Positions 45,142 through 52,702 of a DNA stretch of 64,000 bases are shown here, piece by piece. Both the position numbers and the translations under genes were made by a program. The stretch lies in NCBI RefSeq assembly GCF_028550435.1, contig NZ_JAQQKV010000005.1, positions 1 to 64,000 of the forward strand, in the 5' to 3' direction. The notes below the pieces were generated by a model, which had not been told where the DNA came from, ran no database searches, and saw only the letters and a list, made by a program, of their open reading frames with translations. Position 1 is the first letter of the stretch; each line of letters starts with the position of its first letter. The DNA comes from Asticcacaulis machinosus. Its GTDB lineage: Bacteria > Pseudomonadota > Alphaproteobacteria > Caulobacterales > Caulobacteraceae.

Positions 45142-46211
45142 CACGCCGCCTCCGCATGATAACCGCGACCATCCGCGTCAAACAGGTGCGCCGCCTGCGC
45201 GTCGATGGACAAATGCACCTCATCCCCTATAGTCAAGCGGCTCAGACCGACATCTTCGGCAGTGATTGCTGTGCCATCACTGAGACGCGCGTAAATCAGG
45301 GCGCGCTCCCCTAAGCGCTCAACAAACTCAACCTTGGCGGAAACACCGGTGTCATTGACGCGCACATTCTCAGGCCGCAACCCCAACTCCCACGACGCAC
45401 TTTCAGGTAAGTTGGCAATAGCGGTCGTAAGGACAGTACCATCGCGCAAGGTCACCACAGAAGGAGTTCCGGTTACCGTAACCGGCATAAAATTCATCGG
45501 TGGCGAGCCGACAAAAGAGGCCACGAACCTGTTAGCCGGCTGACCGTAGATTTCCATTGGTGTACCGACCTGCTGGATTTTTCGGCCATACATCACAACA
45601 ATTCGGTCAGCCAGGGTCATGGCCTCAACCTGATCATGGGTGACCAGTATCATGGTCGCTTTTAACCGCCGCCGAAGTTGCGCCAACTCAAGCCGCGTGC
45701 GCATCCTAAGGGCGGCATCGAGGTTCGATAACGGCTCATCAAACAGGAAAATGTCCGGCTTTTTAACGATGGCGCGGCCGATGGCGACGCGCTGTTTCTG
45801 TCCGCCAGATAACTGCCCCGGCTTTTTATCAAGGAATGGCTCGATCTCCAGAATGCGCGCCGCTTCGGCTATGCGGGCGTCAATTTCAGTCTTACTGATT
45901 TTGATATTCTTTAGCCCGAACGCCATATTTTCGCGGATGGTCATATGTGGATAAAGGGCATAGTGCTGAAACACCATGGCCACCCCGCGTTCCCCCGGCG
46001 CCAGTTCATCGATACGCTGTCCACCGATATGAATCTGTCCGCTATCAACGGTTTCAAGGCCCGCGACCATGCGCAACAGCGTCGTTTTACCGCAGCCCGA
46101 CGGGCCCAGAAAGGCAATAAATTCATTGGATTCCGCCCTAAGCGAAATATCGTCCAGCACCGTAGTCGGCCCATAGGCCTTGGTGACATTACGGATGTCG
46201 AGTGCGCTCAC
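45141..46211 (-). CDS. ABC sugar transporter ATP-binding protein (MalK/UgpC-like)
   Basis: A 356-residue ATPase with Walker A GPSGCGKTT (36-44), signature LSGGQKQR, Walker B IFLFDEP and a C-terminal TOBE-type regulatory domain. It starts with GTG; AAAGG lies ten bases upstream. It is the first gene of the operon and powers the importer. Confidence 0.92.
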   Translation of the reverse strand: MSALDIRNVTKAYGPTTVLDDISLRAESNEFIAFLGPSGCGKTTLLRMVAGLETVDSGQIHIGGQRIDELAPGERGVAMVFQHYALYPHMTIRENMAFGLKNIKISKTEIDARIAEAARILEIEPFLDKKPGQLSGGQKQRVAIGRAIVKKPDIFLFDEPLSNLDAALRMRTRLELAQLRRRLKATMILVTHDQVEAMTLADRIVVMYGRKIQQVGTPMEIYGQPANRFVASFVGSPPMNFMPVTVTGTPSVVTLRDGTVLTTAIANLPESASWELGLRPENVRVNDTGVSAKVEFVERLGERALIYARLSDGTAITAEDVGLSRLTIGDEVHLSIDAQAAHLFDADGRGYHAEAA

Positions 46212-46694
46212 GACGCTTAGACCTTTGCTCCCTGGTCCATCCCTTTCAAGCCTCTAAATCTAAGGGCTTTTTTATATAAAGAGATGAATATCTTGTCCCT
46301 GTGAGTCCCCACCACTTATTTGCAGCATTAAAAACTCAGACAATATAGCTAACATCATGGGTCAATTTCGGCAAGCCACTTATTTCGGATGTTATTGGGG
46401 CCGAACATTCCACTGACCCCTAAATTGTTCTACCTTGCGCCCAATGCGGACATCGCGGTTGATACATGGCGATTGGCTCGAAAGCGGACAATCGTTCCAG
46501 TAACCGAGCCACAAACCTGTTGTGGAAGGCCATGTGAACTTTAAGGTCAAACACATCACTCGCAGTCGGCTTTGACATATTTTATGCAAAAATGGCTCGG
46601 TGGTCCGCCAAGTTTGCAAAACCCTAGCCCTCAGGGCCGATTAAGCTTCCTTCAATTCGGTATGGTCCCGGCCTGCTAACATAAGGGTATTAAG
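46212..46694. promoter_or_regulatory. Divergent intergenic region, ABC operon / protease gene
   Basis: It contains the FCD-type word TCAGACAAT (46336-46344, reading ATTGTCTGA on the minus strand) in the presumed ABC promoter, and one copy of a dispersed intergenic repeat (about 46436-46570). No small gene was supported. Confidence 0.5.
46436..46570 (+). repeat. Dispersed intergenic repeat, copy A
   Basis: It shares, in order, GCGCCCAATGCGGAC, a GAAAGCGGACA box, an ACTTTAA block and an ATCACT...AGTCGGC tail with copies at 49944 and 63435. The spacers differ. It is non-coding and of unknown origin. Confidence 0.5.
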
Positions 46695-48419
46695 ATGAGG
46701 CGTTTTTTTGCCGCTACGGTCACCGGCCTGTTAGTCGTCGTTTGCGCATCATCTCAAGCCCAAGACTTACCACAGGTCGACGTTAAACTTACCCCTTTGG
46801 TAGCTGACGGGCAGTTGTCTCAGATCCGGATTGTCGAAACTATTAAGGACATTTCTGCAGCCCCCGGTGAGGCCATACTATCCGTCCCCGCGCGCATCGC
46901 ACTGACGGCGGGTCAGGATTACAGCCTTAATGAGGTGACGTTTTCTGATCAAACCGGCCCCCTACCTGTGACAATGGTTCTGGACTATGTACCGGCCGGT
47001 GTTCCGCTGCAATTTCGGCATTTCAAGGCAAATCGCCAGACCTCCGGCACCATAACAGTTACCTATACCGCCAAAGTAACGCCAGCCTTCACGCCCAGAA
47101 AACGCGGACCATCCTATGATCTCAGAGGCACGGAAGGGGGCGCCGGAGGGGCCTATTTTTCCTTTTTACTCTTGCCGCTGCAGGCACCAAAAATCGATTT
47201 GAATCTGGTCTGGGATACCAGCGCATTACCCTCTGGCGCCAAGACGGTTTCGACCTCAGGTCCCGCCAATATAAAGGCGCAACTTGCGCCTATGGAGGTT
47301 TATCCAACCTTCTTTCTGACCGGGAATGTTAAAGGAACCGAAGCCGAACATTCGTCGTTTCAGGCTCATTGGATCGGTACTCCCCCATTTAACACGCAAA
47401 CGATGACAGACTGGTCCAGCAAGACCTTCGGGACATTAGAAGCGTTTTTTAAGGATCAGGACAAAACGCCCTATACCCTTCTGATGCGGCCCTACACCCG
47501 GCCGCGCGATGGTGGTGGCGCTGCCCGCGGCGGCTTTATGCTGGAATATGGTCAGGGCCGGATGGATGATGCGTCCCGTCGCATAATGTTTGCTCATGAG
47601 ATGATCCATCATTTCGTAAGTGGACTGGACGGCGATTCAAGCGCTGTCGCCTGGTATGGTGAGGGGCTGGCGGAATTTTATAAGCTTCGGCTGACACTTG
47701 ATGCGGGCCTGATACATGTCAATGATATTGGCCGCGAAATCGGTTATATGACCCGCACCTATTACGCTTCGTCTCTTGTAGCGACGCCGTATAGCGACTT
47801 AGCCAAGGCCCGATGGGATGGAAGCGACGCGCAGTCTATCCCCTATTCTCGCGGGTTTATGTACTTCGTCGATCTGAACGCTCAAATTCGTACGAAATCG
47901 GAGGGAAAGCGGTCACTTGATAATCTTGTCCTCGCCATGCTTGAGCGAAAGCGTTCAGGGCAACCTTACGATGAAACGGCCTGGCGCGCACTACTGCTCG
48001 ATGAGTTGGGCGCAAGCGGTATTGAAGGTCTCGATCAGATGCTTCAGGGCAAGGTCATTATCCCGACGGCAGATGCCTTTGGTCAGTGCTTTAAACGGCA
48101 GGTATCAAACCACCCAAGAACGAACCTGGGCATGTCCGAAGACAGCTTTCTAATGACACCCTACAAAGTAACGGGACTTATTCCCGGATCCGCCGCAGAC
48201 AAAAGCGGCCTCAAAGACGGCGACGATATCATCTCGTTTACAGGCGTAAGGGAACGCATCGCCCACAGCGCCGCCAATGTGGTCGCCGATCCGAAAGTTG
48301 ACATTGTGGTTCAAAGGGGCAGCACCCCCACCCTGTTTAGCTTTTCCACCGAAGACGCCGTGATAACAGGGTACAAATGGAACTTTAAAAACGGGCCATC
48401 CGATGGGTGTTCATTCTGA
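46695..48419 (+). CDS. Secreted M61-like zinc metalloprotease with PDZ domain
   Basis: A 574-residue protein with a signal peptide (cleavage near SSQAQ). The zinc site is HEMIHHF (His301, Glu302, His305) with Glu323 in WYGEGLAEFY, and a PDZ domain lies near the C-terminus (LIPGSAADKSGLKDGDDIIS). The layout matches M61 glycyl-aminopeptidase-like proteins, although overall similarity seems loose. AAGGG is seven bases before the ATG. An amidohydrolase gene follows 46 bases later, suggesting combined peptide cleavage in the periplasm. Confidence 0.75.
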   Translation: MRRFFAATVTGLLVVVCASSQAQDLPQVDVKLTPLVADGQLSQIRIVETIKDISAAPGEAILSVPARIALTAGQDYSLNEVTFSDQTGPLPVTMVLDYVPAGVPLQFRHFKANRQTSGTITVTYTAKVTPAFTPRKRGPSYDLRGTEGGAGGAYFSFLLLPLQAPKIDLNLVWDTSALPSGAKTVSTSGPANIKAQLAPMEVYPTFFLTGNVKGTEAEHSSFQAHWIGTPPFNTQTMTDWSSKTFGTLEAFFKDQDKTPYTLLMRPYTRPRDGGGAARGGFMLEYGQGRMDDASRRIMFAHEMIHHFVSGLDGDSSAVAWYGEGLAEFYKLRLTLDAGLIHVNDIGREIGYMTRTYYASSLVATPYSDLAKARWDGSDAQSIPYSRGFMYFVDLNAQIRTKSEGKRSLDNLVLAMLERKRSGQPYDETAWRALLLDELGASGIEGLDQMLQGKVIIPTADAFGQCFKRQVSNHPRTNLGMSEDSFLMTPYKVTGLIPGSAADKSGLKDGDDIISFTGVRERIAHSAANVVADPKVDIVVQRGSTPTLFSFSTEDAVITGYKWNFKNGPSDGCSF

Positions 48420-48465
48420 AATATTCCTTACCGTGAGAATCCGACATAAAATAAGGGGCAAAGGT

Positions 48466-49782
48466 ATGAGATTGTTTTTTGGCGTAGCTCTGATTGCAGT
48501 GAGCAACTTGATCGCTGTGCAAACCATCGCTGGCGACAAGGTCATCCACGCGGGGAATCTGATTGATGGGATAAGCGACAGCCCTGTCCATAATGTCTCG
48601 ATTATCATCAAAGGCGACAAAATCGTTTCTGTAAGCCCGGGATTTCAGACGCCTGAAGGGGCTGAGGTCATTGACCTGCGCCAGTCAACCGTTTTACCGG
48701 GCCTCATCGAAGCCCATGCCCACGTCGCCTATCGACGGGGCGGCATGTCGGTAAGGCTAACGGGCAATGACATGTCCGATGCACTGGCCGGCGTCGGGCA
48801 AGTAAAAAAACTGCTGATGAGCGGCTTCACGTCGATCCGTAATCTTGGCTCTGAAGGCGGAACTGATCTTGCCCTGAAATTAGCGATCAAGCGAGGCGAT
48901 ATCGAAGGTCCGCGCATGTGGGTGTCTCTGGAGTATCTGGGCCCAACAGGCGGTCCCAGCGATCCTCAGAACGGGATCGATGAAGGATGGCACCACGATC
49001 ATTGGGGCTCCCATATCATCGACGGCAAGGACGAGGCGATCAAGCAGATTCGCCTGCACAAGCGTCGCGGCGCGGATGTCATCAAGATTTTCCCCTCAGG
49101 CGCCGTAGGTAATTCTGGCGACAGTTCGGATCCAAGCCAGAAACTCATGACCGATGAAGAAATCAAAGCCGTCGTTGACACAGCGCATAGCCTTGGGATG
49201 CCGGTCGCGGCCCATGCGCATTCAAAATCTGCTATCGATGCGTCTATTCGCGCCGGTGTCGACTCCATCGAGCACGGTACTTATGGGGATACGGAATCGT
49301 TCAAACTCTATAAATCCCACGGAACCTATTTAGTTCCTACCCTTCTTGTGCCGGAACTTGTCGCCGCTCAGGCTGATGACAAACCCGTCCTAGGCGGACC
49401 AAGTCCTCAAGAAAAGGTTAGAAAAATAGTTTCCGTCCATCAGGCAATGTTCAGGGCCGCGGTAAAATCCGGCGTCAAAATTGCGTTTGGCACCGATGTT
49501 GCCGGACTCGTCCCATATGACGGCAGCGCCCGCGAATTTGCCATTATGGTAAAGGATGGAATGACGCCTATGGAAGCGATAAAATCAGCGACCTATAATG
49601 GTGCAGAATTACTGCGTGCGACCCACAGCGTGGGTTCGGTTCAGCCAGGACGTTTCGCGGACCTGATTGCCGTCGATGGCGATCCGTTAGCTGACATCCG
49701 TGAACTGGAAGATGTTGACTTCGTTATGAAAGGCGGGACCGTTTATAAAAACAAGGCGGGCGCCTCTTCTCTGTCAAACTAA
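48466..49782 (+). CDS. Secreted metal-dependent amidohydrolase (Xaa-Pro/imidazolonepropionase-like)
   Basis: A 438-residue amidohydrolase. The start at 48466 gives a signal peptide (MRLFFGVALIAVSNLIAVQT) with AAGGGG upstream. Metal and catalytic residues appear in order: His84 and His86 in IEAHAHV, a carboxylatable Lys207 in DVIKIFPSG, His250 in VAAHAHS, His270 in SIEHGTY, and Asp in FGTDVAGL. Close relatives in Caulobacter hydrolyse dipeptides such as Xaa-Arg/Lys or Xaa-Pro; the substrate here is not determined. Confidence 0.85.
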   Translation: MRLFFGVALIAVSNLIAVQTIAGDKVIHAGNLIDGISDSPVHNVSIIIKGDKIVSVSPGFQTPEGAEVIDLRQSTVLPGLIEAHAHVAYRRGGMSVRLTGNDMSDALAGVGQVKKLLMSGFTSIRNLGSEGGTDLALKLAIKRGDIEGPRMWVSLEYLGPTGGPSDPQNGIDEGWHHDHWGSHIIDGKDEAIKQIRLHKRRGADVIKIFPSGAVGNSGDSSDPSQKLMTDEEIKAVVDTAHSLGMPVAAHAHSKSAIDASIRAGVDSIEHGTYGDTESFKLYKSHGTYLVPTLLVPELVAAQADDKPVLGGPSPQEKVRKIVSVHQAMFRAAVKSGVKIAFGTDVAGLVPYDGSAREFAIMVKDGMTPMEAIKSATYNGAELLRATHSVGSVQPGRFADLIAVDGDPLADIRELEDVDFVMKGGTVYKNKAGASSLSN

Positions 49783-49943
49783 TCGGAGCCCCTCATCTTT
49801 GCCGAATACGCGGCATCCGCTATATATTTGAATTGGCTTACCAACATAGCCGCGACTTTGGGCCAACAAATAGCTACTGAGCGAATTCCGCTCTCCGTCT
49901 AACGAAATCTCATCCTGACACGACTACGGGCCGTTCGCCACTT

Positions 49944-50026
49944 CGCGCCCAAGGCGGACATTTGGCAAATGCCGAAAAATCCCATTAGCAGACATCGTAC
50001 ATCGCAAGTGCGGTAGCTTACTTTAA
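49944..50026 (+). repeat. Dispersed intergenic repeat, copy B (split by an IS)
   Basis: It has the CGCCCAAGGCGGACATTTG head, GCAGACATCG and GCAAGTGCGG boxes, and ends at the TACTTTAA block where the IS1595-type element inserted. The tail resumes at 50737 after the element. Confidence 0.5.
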
Positions 50027-50744
50027 GGAGCTGTCGTAGATAAGGCAACTTATCTATGGTGGCGATATGGGCTTAAAGCGCTGTAAATTAAGTCGAAAAG
50101 TGCAGTTGCGGCTTCTGGAATTTTTCGTTCTGGAAGTGACCGCGCGTTCGGCTGCGGATGTGCTGGATTTGCAGGCCAACACAGTGGCCTTGTTTTACCG
50201 CAAGGTTCGCGAACTGATCGTCGAGCAGGCGGCAGCCAACGAGGAATTGCTCGGCGGTGAAGTCGAGGTTGACGAGAGCTATTTCGGCGGTGTGCGCAAG
50301 GGCAAGCGGGGTCGCGGTGCGCTTGGTAAGGTGCCGGTATTCGGTTTGCTGAAACGGGGCGGAAAAGTCTTTGTCGTCCCTATTTCAGACGCCAAGGCTA
50401 CCCCCTGATGCCTATTATTCGCAAGAAAATTCAACCCGATAGCATCGTCTATACCGATACATTCGGCAGCTACAGCGCGCTCGATGTATCCGAGTTTCAT
50501 CACAGCCGTATCAATCACTCCAAGCTGTTTGCCAACGGACAGAACCACATCAACGGCATCGAGAATTTCTGGAACCAGGCCAAGCGTGTGCTCAGAAAAT
50601 ACAATGGCATCCCGAAGCAAAACTTCTTCTTGTTCATCAAGGAGTGCGAGTTTAGATTCAATCACGGATCGCCCAAAGAGCAGCTCAAAACACTCCGACT
50701 TTGGGCCAAACTCTGATCCTTATCTACGACAGCCCCTACTTTAA
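50019..50744 (+). mobile_element. IS1595-type insertion with 8-bp target duplications
   Basis: The element spans 50027-50736 (710 bp). Its terminal inverted repeats of 19 bases match at 18 (50027-50045 with 50718-50736). TACTTTAA flanks it on both sides (50019-50026 and 50737-50744), an exact 8-bp target duplication as expected for this family. The insertion is therefore well preserved and probably recent. Confidence 0.92.
50067..50716 (+). pseudogene. IS1595-family (ISXO2-like) transposase, frameshifted
   Basis: The first part (50067-50408) reads to VDESYFGGVRKGKRGRG and VVPISDAKA, then stops. The rest (50408-50716) continues in another frame with YTDTFGSYSAL and NGQNHINGIENFW, the remaining catalytic region. 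A one-base loss in the C5 run near 50402-50406 explains it. Apart from that the gene is complete. Confidence 0.88.
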
Positions 50745-50867
50745 TTGGATTAAGGCTATGGGTGGCCTCAATAAAAAAGCCAGAGCCCGACTGGCGCCCT
50801 ACACATACTATTTTTGATCCGTTTCGCCCATATTACTGGCAACACATTCACGATAGAGACTAAAACT

Positions 50868-51749
50868 TTAGAAGCGCTTGGCATCGGGATGATCAAGGTG
50901 GACTTCGGGTATATCGAAAGCGCGGATCACACCATTAGGGCGACTTATGGCATAAAGCCTGCGGCCCTTAACCGACCGGTCCCACACAAAAGCCTGACCT
51001 TCGGCGGCAATGTCGATCGTCGCCAGATGAATCATGACCGGCCCAAGTCTGGGTTTGGCTAATACGTAAATCTCCGTACGATCATGGCCGAGCAAATAGA
51101 GGAGGCCATCGGGTCCAATGCCTCCGCCGGAGGCCGCGTGCGGCGCCATACGCGTCTGCACCGCTTCAGGGATCAGCCAACCACCCGTGCGCCGCCACTG
51201 GGCGTCATAAGTGAAAACGCTGCCATATCGACTGTTCTTGTAACCCGTACCGATCTTGTCGTCATAATGAGCAAACCCGGCGATAAAGCCCTTGCCATAG
51301 GGCTCGAAGAAGGTCAGGGAGCCCTCATCCAGCAAGCCCAGACTATGGCTATGTTTGTGAGTCATAGTGCGAGTGTCGAACACCTCAATCGAAGACCCCA
51401 TCGGCACTTCGGGGAAGTTGGAATTGGCGCACCACAATTCGTTCTTCGCGGCATAGCAGGAATTGATATGCCGGATCGGGCCATGACGCGGACTCATCCA
51501 GCGGGCGATCAGTTCACCGCTCGTCTTGTCATACTTACCGATGATCGAGTTGACGATGGCGTAGACATATTTGCCATCAACGGCCACGCCCTGCCGCGCT
51601 TCAGGGGCCTGATATTCCCGGACCATCTTCGCCGTTCCGGTTTGCACAACGGGCGGCTCCCACGCTTCTAATTTGGGAAAGCCCGCAGGCTGCGCCCCGG
51701 CCATCGGTGCGGTAAGCGCCATAATCAGGGCAAGGGATATAGCCCGCAT
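50868..51749 (-). CDS. Secreted beta-propeller-like protein of unknown function
   Basis: A 293-residue protein with a signal peptide (cleavage near MAGAQ). Repeated blade-like segments (GVAVDGKYVYAIVNSIIGKY, KNELWCANSNFP, GLLYLLGHDRTEIYVL) suggest a beta-propeller. The start at 51749 has AGGAG six bases upstream; the longer frame is shadow. It follows the phosphodiester glycosidase by 19 bases in the TonB operon. I do not recognise an enzyme motif. Confidence 0.75.
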   Translation of the reverse strand: MRAISLALIMALTAPMAGAQPAGFPKLEAWEPPVVQTGTAKMVREYQAPEARQGVAVDGKYVYAIVNSIIGKYDKTSGELIARWMSPRHGPIRHINSCYAAKNELWCANSNFPEVPMGSSIEVFDTRTMTHKHSHSLGLLDEGSLTFFEPYGKGFIAGFAHYDDKIGTGYKNSRYGSVFTYDAQWRRTGGWLIPEAVQTRMAPHAASGGGIGPDGLLYLLGHDRTEIYVLAKPRLGPVMIHLATIDIAAEGQAFVWDRSVKGRRLYAISRPNGVIRAFDIPEVHLDHPDAKRF

Positions 51750-51768
51750 GTTAGTCTCCTGATGAATC

Positions 51769-52650
51769 TTATCGGGCCGGGTTTGCAAAGACGGCAATAT
51801 GGTTGGCGACCGGTCGCTCACGCCCCGGAACACCGGTGTGAATCGGACGATTAAGCACTTGCGGCTGATCGTCCCGGCCCTGCTGCACCAGAGCGGATGA
51901 CCCGCCCCCATCGAGATTGATCGCGTCCGACGCCCCAAGGCTTATGAACAATTCCGTCAGTTCGCCAAGAGTAGCCCCCTCACTGTAGCCCTTCTGACGG
52001 CCATCCACGACCACCAGCCATGCGGTTTTTCCATCTGCCGACAGGCCCACGGCTGTGCGCGGCGCGCGGGTCATGGCATAATTATTGTCAAAAGCTTCAA
52101 AACTTTGCGGAGCCTTGTCTTCCAGCAGACGCGGCCCGGCCGCGACGGCATCAGCAGACCCAGCCGGGCAGACCTGACCATCACGAATCAGAACCTGCGC
52201 CGTCTTGAAACAGACAATGGCATTGACCCTTATGTCCAGATCGGTTTCGACCGGCGAAACCTGTGTCCCCTTAGACAAGGCGGCCCCCGATACATTCACC
52301 GGATCACCGCTTTTAGGGTAATAGTCATCCGCCCCCTTGCTGCCACCGGCAAAGGGCAGGAAGTAACTGGCGTTAACCACAATCTGGGCCTTTGTTTTGC
52401 GCTGGTATTCACTAGCCGTCCAGGCAACATGCTCCATGCCGCGACTGTCGTCCTTTGGGGTGACTTCAAAGCGCAGGCCCGGACGCGTCAGATCAAGGGT
52501 GACAATGTGCGACACCGTGGGCGCCGCACCTCCACGCACGCGCTGTTCATAGGTAACGCCGTCAAATAGCGGGCGCGCCGGATCAGCCCAGGCCGGCGCC
52601 GCAGAGACCATCGAAATGGCGATAAAAAGGTGTAAAAATTTCATAGACAT
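51769..52650 (-). CDS. Phosphodiester glycosidase (NAGPA-domain) protein
   Basis: A 293-residue secreted protein with a signal peptide (cleavage near PAWAD). IVVNASYF and NLDGGGSSALVQQG are hallmarks of the NAGPA/phosphodiester glycosidase family, named for the enzyme uncovering GlcNAc-1-phosphodiesters. ATGs at 52650 and 52644 are alternatives, neither with a strong ribosome site. It follows the TonB receptor and precedes the propeller protein. It may strip sugar phosphodiesters such as those of teichoic acid or capsule polymers (inference). Confidence 0.82.
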   Translation of the reverse strand: MSMKFLHLFIAISMVSAAPAWADPARPLFDGVTYEQRVRGGAAPTVSHIVTLDLTRPGLRFEVTPKDDSRGMEHVAWTASEYQRKTKAQIVVNASYFLPFAGGSKGADDYYPKSGDPVNVSGAALSKGTQVSPVETDLDIRVNAIVCFKTAQVLIRDGQVCPAGSADAVAAGPRLLEDKAPQSFEAFDNNYAMTRAPRTAVGLSADGKTAWLVVVDGRQKGYSEGATLGELTELFISLGASDAINLDGGGSSALVQQGRDDQPQVLNRPIHTGVPGRERPVANHIAVFANPAR

Positions 52651-52664
52651 AACCAAAGCAAAGC

Positions 52665-52688
52665 GGCGGACAGCTTGCCCTGTCCGCC
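52665..52688 (-). terminator. Intercistronic hairpin after the TonB receptor gene
   Basis: A perfect nine-base stem (GGCGGACAG 52665-52673 with 52680-52688) lies in the receptor-to-glycosidase gap. The following U-run is short (GCUUUGCUUU), so it may attenuate or stabilise rather than stop transcription. Confidence 0.6.
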
Positions 52689-52702
52689 GGTCATAAAACG
52701 GC

